A stretch of DNA of 64,000 nucleotides, from positions 1,359,501 to 1,423,500 of the forward strand of contig JASJOG010000070.1 in the NCBI GenBank assembly GCA_030142905.1, in the 5' to 3' direction. The DNA comes from Heliopora coerulea (taxonomy: Eukaryota > Cnidaria > Anthozoa > Scleralcyonacea > Helioporidae). A program made the translations under genes and the position numbers. Numbering within the stretch: position 1 is the first letter of the stretch; every line of letters starts with the position of its first letter. Under the pieces are notes generated by a model. That model did not search any database. It was given only the letters and a program-made list of their open reading frames with translations, and was not told where the DNA came from. Shown here piece by piece: positions 34,283 to 45,988 of the stretch.

Positions 34283-35310
34283 CAGTAGCGTAGGCAGAGG
34301 GAAGCAAGGGAAAGTTTCTGCTCTCTTTTCTTCCGAAGTAGATCCGTAGGTACATCCATTACATTTGGCCGCACATTAAGCCTGTCCGGTGCAGATTCAG
34401 TTTGTATTCGAAATATCAAAATTGACAACTTGCGAAATATGTTTCAGCTTTTAAATTGTATCATTTGAAAGATGTACAATGGAAAATGTTCGCGAGGAAT
34501 CCTGTTTCTGCCGGACGAAAATGATCTGATACGTGAGTGCAAAAATGTGTCTTTTCAGATCTCAGGACAAAGTGGTGGTGATTGTGGTGATAGCTGAACT
34601 AAACGGAAATATGTAAATCGTACTTTATTTGAAGCGAAGCGCTTTTACGTTAAATTGCCTTCAAAATTTGATATCATCCATCGCTGGCTATGAAAAAATT
34701 ATTCAAATAATAAAACAGCGATTTTGTCGTGGTAATAAATTAAAATTAAAACTTTTTTCAAATACGTTGATGCCATGGTGACTGGTAATTTACGATAAAG
34801 TAAGAGAAAACGAAAACGAAATATACGCACTAAGGAGGTATACACAGTTACCAAAGACTGTTGGACCGTTTAGTTCTTAAAAGAACTGTATGAAACTTAA
34901 AGAGAGGTAAAATACTATGTAAAGAGTAGGCCTAAATCTGCTCTATCTTAATTCTTTAGGCCTACTCTTTGCGTAGTAATTTACCTCTCTTTACGTTTCG
35001 TGCAGTTCTTTTAAGAACTAAACGGTCCAACAGTCTTTGGTAACAGTGTATACCTCTTTAGTGCGTATATTTCGTTTTCATTTTCTCTTACTTCATCGTA
35101 AATTACCAATTACTATGGCATCAACGTATTTGAAAACCGTGTTTAAAAATTTTTTCATTATTTAGTCAAATTTCGTTAACTTTTTCACTTTCACCATTTG
35201 GAAAATGTGCTGGTTAATTTTTGTTTAATTTTATTTGTCGGTACGTCACGAGTGTCTTGTCAGTACATTTGTCTCAAATTTCTTCCGGCACCTCCACACT
35301 CAAATCTTTT
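34283..35310 (+). mobile_element. hAT-like element, copy A
   Basis: It starts with CAGTAGCGTAGGCAGAGGG. Segments 34370-34470 and 34545-34680 are homologous to 55060-55170 and 55220-55335 in copy B (shared GACAAAGTGG, CTTTTACGTTAAATT, ATTAAGCCTGTC/ATTGAGCTTGTC). The right part near 35240-35300 (GTCGGTACG...GTCAGTACATTTGTC) resembles the right end of copy B at 56210-56260. It is interrupted by a palindromic insertion at 34761-35143. No intact frame. Confidence 0.55.
34761..35143. mobile_element. Palindromic insertion with 14-bp duplication in hAT-like copy A
   Basis: Arms of about 175 bp (34761-34936 and 34955-35130) are near-perfect reverse complements, from AATACGTTGATGCC outward to GTAGGCCTAAA at the loop. 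A 13-nt single-copy tail (35131-35143) follows. TAAAACTTTTTTCA (34747-34760) and TAAAAATTTTTTCA (35144-35157) are the duplication, 13 of 14 matching. Each arm has a GAAACGTAAAG/GAAACTTAAAG element facing the centre. Confidence 0.7.
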
Positions 35311-36344
35311 GTAAGGTTTTTGCTTATTAAGACATCATCATTCTCATGCCAAATGAAGCAGATTTTAAAGGGTTTTGCCCAAAGCAATTTCAGATATCTC
35401 ATTTGATTAAGCTGGCGTAATAAAAGTCGCATTCTTTGATGTCCGCAATTTTCGTCTTTATTCTTTATGTGTCTTATCTATGTTTTGTTTTTTTTTTCTC
35501 ATTAGGCGTGAGAAAATATTTAATCAACTGTCTGGAAGACGTCTTAATATCATGTTTGCAAAATAAAATATTGGGGTGCGCTTTCGGTGCCAGAATGAAC
35601 GTTTCCAATGAAAATTGCTGCAGGTGGAACAAAAGAACCAAAATAGGACAAGCAGAAAAATTCAACCAGAGGAAAACATTTGCATTCAAAAAATAATGAA
35701 ATAAAAGCTTTGGTAAATGTGTCTAAATTTTTTGATCTTGGTCACAAGCATCGACACTTGTCAATTGACATGTATAAAAGGATCGTTATGTCATTTAAAT
35801 CAAATGAATAAACGTTAACAAAAACTTCAAGTTTAAAGCAATCAACTTTTGCGGTGTACTATTCTTATTATAAATGGAAATCTTTCATATAATACTTTAA
35901 CATCAATTTGACGCAGTCAGAAAATTGGCACAAAGATGGAATTTTATTTTTATATCATATTGAGGAATACTCAATAATTTCAAAAGCGGAAGAGACAGTT
36001 CTCGTTTATTCAAGGTCAGTAATCCCTATATAGTATTGCGTTATAATTAGAGTCCAATCATCGTCGTCTAGCTATGAGACTCTAAAGTCACTCTGAGAAG
36101 CACAAAAAAAGTACGCTTGCTGATAGTTTGTGACAAATTGCTAATCAAATAAAAATTTCGAACTTCAATCCAAGATTACCAAACATTAGATCAAGTTAGT
36201 ATCTTACAATTATTTTAAAGCTTAATGCTGCGCAGGCAGATTTGGATGATATGTAAAAATCTAGAAAGGTCAGGGAACTGCTCAAACTCGTCGCTCAAAG
36301 CGTCAGATTTTTTGTCTCTTACGTTTCCGCAGTTCCCAAGCCCA
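35311..36344. other. No recognisable feature
   Basis: Non-coding sequence; the 86-codon frame at 35436-35696 has no known domain. Confidence 0.5.
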
Positions 36345-36500
36345 AAAAAAGAAGAGAAGAGAGGAGAAAATAGGAGAGGAGAAGAGAGGAGAGGAGAAGA
36401 GAAGAAAAAAGATCAGATGAGATTAGAAGAGAAGAGAAGAGATTAAGAGAGTAGACATGAAAAGAGAGGGAGGAGAAGAGAAGCGAAGAGAAGAGAACAG
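36345..36500. repeat. Purine-strand GA-rich microsatellite
   Basis: About 155 bp of GAGAA/GGAGA units almost free of pyrimidines on the plus strand. It could adopt triplex structure. Confidence 0.9.
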
Positions 36501-37700
36501 AACCATATACGAATTACATAGTGGGAATCATCCACAGGTATTGAACTTAATGAAGATCTAGCAGATAACCATTTATGCCAGATAGCAAACTTACTTATTT
36601 TAAATAAAGAAGGATAGAATAGTAGACATTGGATTGAGCTAAACATTAACTCATATTTTTGCGGATGCTTTATTAGTCATTGGAGACCCATTAGATTATT
36701 AAAATTGTAAAAAGAGTTCAAAGTTTGTGGAGTAAGAAAGTCTGGAGTGACGAAAAAACAACGCTGTCAGATACCTTCGAAAATTGTTAGAGCAAATTGA
36801 CTCGATATAAAGGTCAGATGAATTAAAATTGAGGTGAGATAAAATGGTAAAATAAGAATAAATAAAAAATAAAATAAGGTAATTGAAAGTAATCTTGTTT
36901 GCTTGACGTATACCTGCGGTGCGCGAGAACCCTTGTACTTTAAGGTAAACATTTGAAACAAAACTCGAATCATTTCAATTAACGAGAATGAACATGAGAT
37001 GTCTCGCACAAAATTGTTTATCGAAAATTATTGCTACAGAAAGGATTCAAGCCTCATTAGTCGTTACATGAATGTACATATCAAGCTAAGAAGTAGAGCT
37101 CAAAACATAGCAACGACAACATTTTCGTACTATCCTGGCAATGGATTATTATAAATTATTAATCAATAATTATGACATACATAACTTTATAGTTATAAAT
37201 AATCCAACCATGACTTAAAATAATCATAACCACCTGCATGCAGTTATGATTATAACTTAGTCACATCTGGTCTGGCTAGCTAAAGTCCACAAATGTGACT
37301 TTTTCAATGCAGCTTAGTTACGGAATAAAATTCACAACTGTACAAAAAATTTTTGAGGAATGTGATTACTGAAAATTGAAGGATAAAGAACAATATTGCG
37401 AGTAGGAACAAAGCTGCCATTGCTAGTTAATTATAAAGAGCGGGAAAAGTTATGTCCTTTCGTATATCTTTCTTTCGTTGCTTTGCATAAAATATATTTT
37501 TACGGTTTTTCTGAGGTATTAGCCCTACACATCTTAAACTGCGTACACAAATTGTGAAATCTTTGGTCAAAGGATAACGTAGTTGAAGCTCTCTTTGTGG
37601 CTATAAGGGCAACGGTTTCCCAGTTTTATCCAAACCTCAGGTTTGAAATTAGATTTCGATCATTTATTGAGATACCAATTCACTAATCACGGCATACACC
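36501..37700. other. No recognisable feature
   Basis: AT-rich, no gene or repeat seen. Confidence 0.5.
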
Positions 37701-37871
37701 AACTCTGGTACATTTCTTCAAAATGTCTACGAGTGATTGTCCAGGCGGAAATCGTAACTTTAATATAAATAACAATGCCCAGCAGATTGTGCGAAGTATC
37801 GCCATATGTAAACATTAACAATTGCATAAACAAAGAAGGCTAGAAGAGTTTTGAAACATATTTATTGACTT

Positions 37872-37899
37872 ACGTTTCGTCGCTACAAGCAACATCTTC
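37872..37899 (-). ncRNA. Hammerhead-like element, left arm
   Basis: Minus-strand twin of the element at 38727-38762, identical through CTGAAGA, stem II, GAAAC and GTAAGTC. Confidence 0.55.
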
Positions 37900-38021
37900 A
37901 GAGTGGAGATCAGGGATTACAACGAGATATATTTATATTAAACAAACAGTATCGAATAACAATTAAGATGATATATTTACAACAGTAACGGAAATTGACG
38001 GGAGACAGCAGTAAGGTGTTA

Positions 38022-38348
38022 TCAGAAGAGGGAAAGAGGCATCGAACCAATATTCCCGTTAAGAATGGGTTTTAATTTATTAATTATAAGACTTTCTTTA
38101 AGGAGTAGTTCAGAAACAGAAGGCGACGAGGATAATATTTTGAAGTCGGAAAAAGAAATGGGATGGCCAGTTTCAATGTAGTGGGAAAGGATACTAGTGG
38201 CAGAGGGATTAACTCTTCTGTTACCTGTGAAGGGTGAGATCCCCATATGATCTGAAATGCGTGTGTGTAACTGTCGGCTAGTTTGGCCAACATACAATGC
38301 CTTACAGCATTGACACACGTTACACACACGCATTTCAGTTACACACAC
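38022..38348 (-). CDS. GIY-YIG nuclease C-terminus, left arm
   Basis: A 108-codon frame: CNVCQCCKALYVGQTSRQLH (metal-binding CxxC and the YVG core), RISDHMG (conserved Arg and His), ILSHYIETGHPISFSDFKIL, then LLLKESLIINKLKPILN with the catalytic Glu. The first half of the GIY strand is present, the upstream PLE protein is not. It encodes the same end of a PLE protein as the right arm. Confidence 0.8.
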   Translation of the reverse strand: MCVTEMRVCNVCQCCKALYVGQTSRQLHTRISDHMGISPFTGNRRVNPSATSILSHYIETGHPISFSDFKILSSSPSVSELLLKESLIINKLKPILNGNIGSMPLSLF

Positions 38349-38606
38349 GCATTTCCGACAGTTACACGCATTTCAGATCATATGGGGATCTCTCCCTTCA
38401 CAGGTAACAGAAGAGTTAATCCCTCTGCCACTAGTATCCTTTCCCACTACATTGAAACTGGCCATCCCATTTCTTTTTCCGACTTCAAAATATTATCCTC
38501 GTCGCCTTCTGTTTCTGAACTACTCCTTAAAGAAAGTCTTATAATTAATAAATTAAAACCCATTCTTAACGGGAATATTGGTTCGATGCCTCTTTCCCTC
38601 TTCTGA
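38283..38606 (+). CDS. GIY-YIG nuclease C-terminus, right arm
   Basis: From HMGISPFTGNRRVN (about residue 33 of the open frame) to the stop it is identical in translation to the left-arm frame. The part before that is centre-of-palindrome sequence with a CACACACGCATTTC duplication, so the CxxC/YVG core is missing here. Not functional alone. Confidence 0.75.
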   Translation: MANIQCLTALTHVTHTHFSYTHAFPTVTRISDHMGISPFTGNRRVNPSATSILSHYIETGHPISFSDFKILSSSPSVSELLLKESLIINKLKPILNGNIGSMPLSLF

Positions 38607-38726
38607 TAACACCTTACTGCTGTCTCCCGTCAATTTCCGTTACTGTTGTAAATATATCATCTTAATTGTTATTCGATACTGTTTGTTTAATATAAATATA
38701 TCTCGTTGTAATCCCTGATCTCCACT

Positions 38727-38762
38727 CTGAAGATGTTGCTTGTAGCGACGAAACGTAAGTCA
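38727..38762 (+). ncRNA. Minimal hammerhead candidate, best in the window
   Basis: CTGAAGA, one extra T, GTTGCT-TGT-AGCGAC (six-pair stem II with one G-U), GAAAC, a GTAA loop and then GTC. GAAAC-GTAA-GTC gives the two-pair stem III (A-U, C-G) and a GUC cleavage triplet, as in minimal type I hammerheads of PLEs. Stem I with the flanks looks weak, so cleavage may need a dimer or be lost. Confidence 0.6.
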
Positions 38763-38880
38763 ATAAATATGTTTTAAAACTCTTCTAGCCTTCTTTGTTT
38801 ATGCAATTGTTAATGTTTACATATGGCGATACTTCGCACAATCTGCTGGGCATTGTTATTTATATTAAACTCTGGTACAT

Positions 38881-41800
38881 ATTTTGATACTACAATGCTT
38901 GTTGTTCACTTCTAAATCTTTGGTAAAACTTCTGTTTTAGTTAGAAATAAAATTTTTTAAAATGTTGAAGATGGAATTGATGAAGTAAAACTATTCCTAC
39001 ATTGGTGCTATGCGTGTTGCTACCAAAGACGTTTTAGCAGTATATTTAGAAAGCTCCTGTAATTATAATCTCATTCTGTTCCTAGTTTCATGCATTAAAT
39101 TATAATCTGTTCATAGTTTCATACGAATTGATAAGCAGAATTTCAATCTTCAAATTATGAAGATTATCGTGCAAATACTAAAGTACCTCTTAATGTATAC
39201 TTATTATTAGATGAGTTGAAGTGGTGCATCATCAACCATAAATACAGAAAGCGATAAACCTTTTAAATGAAATTTTTAATCATCCAAGAACATCTGAAAA
39301 TAAATAGTGTTATTTAAATGTACTTAAACAGATCTGCGCATTGCTTACAAATGATTCCGTGTTAACCCTTTAAGGGTCAGCGTCCTGTATAAAGGGCACC
39401 AAGAACTAAGCGAAAACTAAGAAAGAACAATGAACAAAAGAAAACCAATACAAACATTAAAGGAATAAGTAACCAATGAGCAGTTAAACATGCTTGTCGG
39501 CGATAGTTTCCTCGATTTCTTGCTATGCATGCAGTCTTGAAAAGCTACTTGATAACTGATTTTATACAATGCTGTCTCATTGATTTGAGTTATCATGTAC
39601 CTAATTTTTAGTATACAAACAACTGAATAAAACAAAAATGAAAAAAAGTTGTGAAGAATTATCAACGCCGTTCTTTATCACTATAAGCCCCATTTTATGG
39701 AAACCAAAAAATTATTCTAACAATGGATTGCATGTGTTTCAAGAAATGGGTTAATTCTGTGCACTAAAAGTCTTTGTCTGACGCTTAACTTTGCAAATGA
39801 GGTGCATTCGAGTAAAACTACATAAAAATCCCCAAGTGACAAGGCGGGTCATTTTATCATAGTGTGGAAGAATATAAGAAAAGGATTTTGCTTGTAAGGG
39901 CAGACTGGCTAAGTCACCAGTGATCCTTGGTTGGAGAAATCAAAATTATCACGTAGATATAGGAGGCATGCAACGTCCAAAACTGAAACGATATCCAACC
40001 AAAGGTCTAAGTAAATAGTGAACTCCATTCTACAACGGGTGAACTTATTTGGTGTTGCGAACCAAATGTGGACAGTATGTGCTGTACTTTGTAATCTTCA
40101 AAAACTCATTATAAGTTTGTAGGTATTAAGTTTTTGAATGCTTCTGGTTCCTAACTTTGTATTTTGTAATGAAATCCTGGGGCCAGTTGTTCAACTACCA
40201 ATTAGCTGTAATCGTAAATTACAAGTTCAACTAATGTGTTAAATGAGAGGTAGTTAGCTCAGTAGAGTCACGCTTTAGGCGAGGCAACGGGATCTTTACT
40301 GGATCACAAAACAAAATACACTAACTAATGGTTCGTAAATGTTCAATTACTCTTCAGTTCAGCTAGTAGTTCTTCCGAGTCTGAGTTCTCTTCTACTGGC
40401 TTCCCAGTTCTGCTTTATCTGCTCCTCTCTTCTGCTCTCTCTGTGGGCTCCTCTTTTCTGCTCTCTTCTGTGATTGTCTGCTCTGCTCTTCTGTTGGGAA
40501 AGGAGCATCTCTTTTTATGCTTTTGGTGGGCAGTTTTGGTTGACAGTGAGTGACATTAGAAGTTGACCAATCAGATACATTCTGACCAATTCTCTCGCTC
40601 TGCCGGGCGAAGCCGTTGTTGGAATGCAACATAATTAAGAAGGATGTTTGAAAAAGATTTTCCAGTACTAAATGTATATAGTTCTTTGTAAAATTATAAT
40701 GGTAAAATCAGAATATACTAATTCTTATTTCAGTTATGTTATTTCACAGTTTCACATCATATTTCGAGTTCAAATCTGATCTGAATGGGACTACATCATA
40801 TCTGGAATTCAGCAAGGTATTCAATCAATATAGGCGGGACTAATACAAACCAGAGCAAGAGTTTAACAATACCAACTCGTACCTTGACCTTACATTCGAT
40901 AACATAAACAAAAACCTTTTAAGCCAGATCGGTAACTGACATTTTCGAGAGGACTAATTATGGTGCTGATTACAAAAATAAGAAACAACTTTACATGTCT
41001 AAAACTAGACAAAACTCAAACAAAGATTACAACTTTTGTGATACGATTGTCTACCTATTCATAGCAGCTATTTTCACAATAGATTACGTTGACGTTTTAT
41101 AGATTTCATTTAGTTCATAATAAATTGCAGACCACCAAGTTAGTTGATGGAATGTGTGTTTCATAACAATTGTTTTCATCCAGTTATCAGAATTTTGTTC
41201 TATATGCACATTCTAGCTTACCTAGGATCAAGCTAATTGGCTAGTGAGTGAGTGGCCCATGATGTTTAGGCTTTAGAAGTTTTGAAAAGATGTCTAGCAA
41301 GTTGTTCAAGTCAAACTGTTAATTTGTCAATTAACATTCTGGACTGTTGCTTGAAAAAGAACATATCACTTGAGAGTAAATCAAGAAAATTATGTTGTAT
41401 ATTTACCAATTTCAATAATTTTAGTGATAGATTTATGTATACAACTTAAACACAATTTGTATTTACATAATCTTTAACAATTTAATTAGCAGAAAGAAGT
41501 GGGTATTATATATTTAACTACAAACCAATAAACACTGAGTCTGGCACTCTTGACATATGAACATAAGCTTCTGCATTTTTAAAATTCGAAAGTCCCCACA
41601 GCGTTTGTTTTGGTGATGGTAACGATTTTGCGGGCCACTTGCATTACTCCAAGTCATTAAGTGTGCAATTGTAATATTCATCTTGGAAAGCATCGAGTAT
41701 TTACATTTTTCTCCAATATTTAAAACTACTCAATTTATTATCAATGTTCGGCTAATGTGATTAGATAATTTCTAACGTACCATAGCTTCTCTTGCAATTT

Positions 41801-42842
41801 GAGATATGGTCGTATTCCAAAGAACATGTCTTAAATTCAAATCACTATTCGAAGTTATGCTGCTTTACCAACTACAGAATATTCACCTTGGTCTGTCGCT
41901 TTTTTTCCATCAACTATAATTACACTAGTCATGAGCATCATAGTTCGATCTGCATTATTAGCATTAAAAAAATGTCTTTGGCGAAAAAATACAGAAATTT
42001 GTCAAGTTCGATAATTCGATTGTTGATCCTTAAGGTATTTTAATACCAACGACAGTTTGGATGGTATGCATTTTAAAAAATACTACCTTTCTCGACGAAA
42101 TATCATCAATTAGCAAAATTGAAATTTTCAAATATCGTGCATGCTGTTGACGTCAAAGTTATTCCCATGATAAATAAAGAGACCTGTTAAACTACAATAG
42201 CTGCGTAGCCATGGGAGGCCCCCGGTTATAGCGTTGCCTCTAGTTTATCTAGCCTTAATATTTAACTAAGTATTCTGTGTCTTATTTGAATTGTTGAAAT
42301 TTGAAGTGAGTCTCTTTCGCTAAACTTGTTTCGGATTGGCTTATCTGGTTGAGTCAGTTCACGCATGAATCACGTGACCTAGAGCCTTCGGTCGTTTTGA
42401 ACAACGTCGTGTTTGAACAACACCCGATTCACCTGTCACGAATAACTTAAAGCTCGAGTACCATTTTCGGTATTCTTTACCTTCCAATTATTTTAGCTGG
42501 TTTAGTAACATTTTTGCGTGCATTAATAACACTGATAACACGTCATTAAGGTAATCGTGGAAATTCTCCTTTTCAGTTGCTATTTCTATAATTATTTTCA
42601 TTCTATATTGACCGACTGGTATCCCTGGGCATAGTGAGGGCCAAAATTGTAAACTTAATACGTGAAAAATTTGACAGATTTTAGTCATGCATAGTTTCTG
42701 CGGGCGCCCACACTGATTCTCTGTGATTTCCCGAAATTTTTATCTTAGCTACGCCAATGAACTACAAGTTTTTTAGGGTGTGGTAAACGTAATCATTCAA
42801 AAAAACAAAATGTTAATTTACCTACATCAATAGAATTCTTAC
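38881..42842. other. No gene recognised
   Basis: Mostly unique AT-rich DNA. 40190-40640 has a GGGGCCAGTTGTTC start reminiscent of MITE ends and a TTAGCTCAGTAGAG tRNA-like stretch at 40253, but no closing end. 40400-40490 is CT-rich. Much of the interval from about 42.7 kb down may be downstream intron or 3' flank of the EGF gene. Confidence 0.45.
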
Positions 42843-42950
42843 GTTTATCACAAATTGTGACCCAGAATCCAATATAGCAGTTGCATTTGAAATATGGATA
42901 AAAAGACTGAATTGAGCAGGTTCCATGAACGCACAGACTGTCATCGCATC
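42843..42950 (-). CDS. EGF-like domain exon, complete
   Basis: A 108-nt exon on the minus strand. The acceptor is TTTTCTTCTCTTTTCTCAG just before 42950 and the donor is GTAAGA just after 42843. Both borders are phase 1, the classic exchangeable EGF exon. The translation has six cysteines with spacing C-x4-C-x4-C-x10-C-x-C-x8-C (CDDSLCVHGTC, FKCNC, TICD), so it forms one EGF domain of a secreted or surface protein. It is the last of a run of such exons spaced 0.3-1.7 kb apart. Confidence 0.85.
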
Positions 42951-43619
42951 CTGAGAAAAGAGAAGAAAAAACTTGGAAAATCTCAAAAGGATACATGTCT
43001 ATTACTCGCCGAGAGCTGCGCACTGTAACGAGGGGAATAACAAAGGCAATTAATTTATCAACAAGTTCGTTTTCTATGATTAGAAGAAAATAGACAAGTA
43101 GCCGCTTTTAAGCATTGAACTGTTACACCCGCTCCAGGTTATAACATGGGAAAGCACTTTTTTTTGCTTTTACGTATACTTCATATCCCGCTGTCAATTA
43201 TTTTAAACTTTCTCCCCGGTAACTTCATTCAAGTTTTGTGATTCAACAGGATTTTGAAGGGCAGTAAGAGCAAATCGCAGTGTCTTTACAGTTGTGTTAG
43301 AAATAAGATTTTATGGGGCCTTTAGCTGATTGTCAAGGCGTCTGTTTGACTTCATGTAACGATATGTTTGTTTATTTTGTGTCGTAATGACACGTGACCG
43401 AAGTATACTATATGAAAATGCATACACATACGTAGATATAATATTATATCAAAAGATAGGTACACAGATACCCTTCTTGGAACACCACTACACCAGTTTT
43501 CAAATTGAAATGGTTAATGAAGATATTGAATGCAAATGAATGGTAATTTTTCTTAGAGAAACCCTCTACCAACGCAGAGATAAATGGTTCTGCTCAAATT
43601 AGAGAAAAAATTCACTTGC

Positions 43620-43720
43620 TTAACTCTTTCCAGGCGGGAGGCCTCTCTCTTACTAGTAAAATCGTCTGGCGTTAGCCAGAATAAAATAACAGCATATTTA
43701 CCCAGCTGGAAAAGAGTTAA
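43620..43720 (+). mobile_element. piggyBac-like MITE, 101 bp, intact ends
   Basis: TTAACTCTTTCCAGGCGGGAGG at the left and CAGCTGGAAAAGAGTTAA at the right are inverted. The centre is TCTGGCGTTAGCCAGA, a perfect palindrome. TTAA at both ends with CYCTTTCC fits piggyBac duplications and ends. It lies within the intron between two EGF exons. Confidence 0.75.
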
Positions 43721-44629
43721 AACTACATGGGAAAATCGAACCTCGGCATGTATCTGCGGTCCCCTAACGTTGTCTAGACTTTAATGATTCCGTTCGTATT
43801 TACATCGCCCATCAGTAATCTTTTTGTTCCTTGTGGAATTACAAATCCTTGTGAAAATTTTTTGAGGTTTTTTGCTGGTTTATTTCTGTATCCAACATTA
43901 GAAAAATAGACGTCCAAATGTACTATATATCAGACATCTTTATTTATTCATTAATCTCCTCACCTTAATATTTCCTTAAAACTCGTGGAATCCAAATTGC
44001 ACTCTGATAACATTTTTAGGATGTATATGTATTATATAACTTGGGATATAGGAATGTAGCATATAACTCGCTGGTGAATAGTGTTTTTTTCGCAATTCGA
44101 TTCTTTCCTGTATCTCGGAATATCCTCCACAATTCATCTCCGATCAAAAACTAGATGATTTCCTGCTTTGTTTTATTCACGAAAGAAGAAATTGCCTAAG
44201 AAAACGAAGTCGCTGTAGCAGACAATACAAAAAAGGCAATGAAATTTGGTATTAAAGTAGTCAAAGATATGTATTTCGTTTTCTTTTTAGCGAATAAATG
44301 CGCTCAGGTTGTGTCCAAAATATTTCATTCACATATAGGGTTGCTGACAAGCAAAAGTTTCGTAAGATTGTTTTAAAAATTTAAAAACTACATTTACAAA
44401 AACAATTATGTCAGGTATATATATGGTAAATATCAACCGGTATATTCACTTCCACTTCGGTAATATTGTTAATTACCACTCACGTATAATTGATTTGCTT
44501 ACTCCCTATTTGTCTTTTCTCATTCTTTCTCTCCTACCTTTATTCAGGGGTTTTTCAGGAATATTAAATTGTTTAGCGCTCATCACAATTTTTCTTTCCC
44601 TGTAGATAATTCTAGATTTTTCAACTCAC

Positions 44630-44746
44630 TTGTATTTCTTTCGCAGTTCTGTTCGGCAAAGTACGTTGGACATGAGCACTCATAAATTGGGGATGAAGAC
44701 TTGGTCATGCATGTTGCACCATTTAGACAAGGACAGAAGTTGTATC
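44630..44746 (-). CDS. EGF-like domain exon, unusual first spacing
   Basis: A 117-nt exon with donor GTGAGT (44624-44629) and acceptor TTTAG before 44746, both phase 1. It encodes six cysteines: FCPCLNGATC, then ECSCPTYF and QNCE. The first two cysteines are separated by only one residue, where EGF usually has three to six. The core NGATC and CSCPTYF parts are standard. It may be a derived EGF, or an upstream cysteine may take the place of the first. Confidence 0.8.
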
Positions 44747-45489
44747 CTAAACTTTTTCGGAAAATAAATAAATCTTAATGTACACCTTTCCACTTAAAAT
44801 AGTTCAATACATCACCATGCTTCAAAAAAACGACGACGTGATTTCGTTCGGAATGTTTGTGTTTCTTTATCGATGAGGAAAATCACTTGTTTGTTCATTC
44901 GAACATCATATCATATCAAAAATCAGTCTGCTAAAATGTGCATGGTGAAGTTAGAGCCTTAGAGGTTTTTGCATTAAATTGTTTAGCGGTATTTATCAAC
45001 TTTACTATTAAGGTTTTTGAAACTGCAAAACGATTGCTTGATAAAAATATTGTTCACATGGTAAAATTAGCATTGAAAATACTATCTTGGTTGAGAACTC
45101 CTTTTAAGGTCACGTTTAATGGTCAAAGTACAATAAATAGATTGTTGTTCGCAGTTTTATCACATTGTAGCTTGCAATGGCATTATCGTCCGACGAATAT
45201 TATTTTTTAGTTTTCTCGGGGTAAGTTTTGAGAATTGTGCACCAGATACAGATAAAATACTACATAGAAACTCCTACAATAGTGTGAAATAGTTATCCCA
45301 ACGAGTTAATGGATATTTACTGTTTATTTTCATCAGTTGCTAATTTGTAAATTCAAAGCTAAATAGAATATTTCAATGGGGAAATTCCTTTTCCGTTAAT
45401 TTTTTCAACTATTTTGCTATCAAAATTAATAACATTAGTAACATTTATTTTACTTTACATAATTTTTATCTTTTCCATGGGTTACTTGT

Positions 45490-45565
45490 GTTAATTTGAA
45501 TATGGATGCATTTGTTTTTGGGAAACATGTTCCTCCATTCTGACACTGTAATGTTTGTTTGCATC
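45490..45565 (-). CDS. EGF-like half exon (cysteines 1-3)
   Basis: Acceptor AATAG before 45565 in phase 1, then GCKQTLQCQNGGTCFPKTNA: the first three cysteines and the NGG turn of an EGF domain. The expected fourth to sixth cysteines do not follow; a possible donor CAA|GTAACC lies at about 45490, otherwise a stop comes 13 codons later. Either the domain is split over two exons or the exon has decayed. Confidence 0.55.
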
Positions 45566-45734
45566 CTATTACCAAGAATAATTTAAAGAGTAGTTAAACT
45601 ACTCTTTTGGTTTTGCTACATAACCGTGTTTAAACTAATTGATTGATAGGCCATTCTGTACCTCTCTAGATTCAACCACTTGGTTTGTGCATTGTTTGTT
45701 TGCCTTCCCTTTACAATTCATTCCGTTGCTTATT

Positions 45735-45950
45735 CACTTATTACTTCCTCCATCTGTTACTCTCTTCCTCCCTTCCTTCTCTCCTATCTTCCTTCCTTTC
45801 TTCATTTCTCCTTTTCTTCTTTCTTTTCTTCCTTCTTTTCTTCATTCCTTCCTTTTCTTCCTTTCATATTGCAGGTCTTCCCTCCCCATCCTACCATTCT
45901 TCCTCCATTCCTTCTACTCTTCTTTCCTTTTTCTCACATTATATGATTTG
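45735..45950. repeat. Pyrimidine-rich TTCC/TTCT tract
   Basis: About 215 bp of C/T-rich sequence inside an intron. Plus frames across it are Ser/Phe/Leu/Pro repeats and are not genes. Confidence 0.9.
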
Positions 45951-45988
45951 ATAATCTAAACCAGAACCTTAATGTCTTTCAAGCATAC

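Larger units (their letters stand above)
37714..38867 (-). mobile_element. Palindromic double PLE tail with exact 13-bp duplication
   Basis: AACTCTGGTACAT occurs at 37701-37713 and 38868-38880. A 45-nt single-copy tail (37714-37758) is followed by two inverted arms of about 515 bp (37759 to about 38281, and about 38350 to 38867). Each arm holds the C-terminal GIY-YIG coding region and an outward-pointing hammerhead-like element. Arms differ at very few positions, so the insertion is young or has been corrected. RT is absent. The unit therefore consists of two PLE 3' ends joined head to head. Confidence 0.85.

Noticed and set aside
38727..38762. Claim of an active self-cleaving ribozyme
   Set aside because: Core fits, but an extra base precedes stem II and stem I looks weak; only candidacy can be claimed from sequence.
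40253..40310. tRNA-like TTAGCTCAGTAGAG stretch
   Set aside because: No B box at the right distance and no cloverleaf; too short a match.
43584..43784. 66-codon plus frame
   Set aside because: It simply reads through the piggyBac-like MITE at 43620-43720.
45639..45959. Three overlapping plus frames of 88-106 codons rich in Ser, Phe and Leu
   Set aside because: Pyrimidine-rich simple sequence in an intron; several frames open at once is typical of low complexity.
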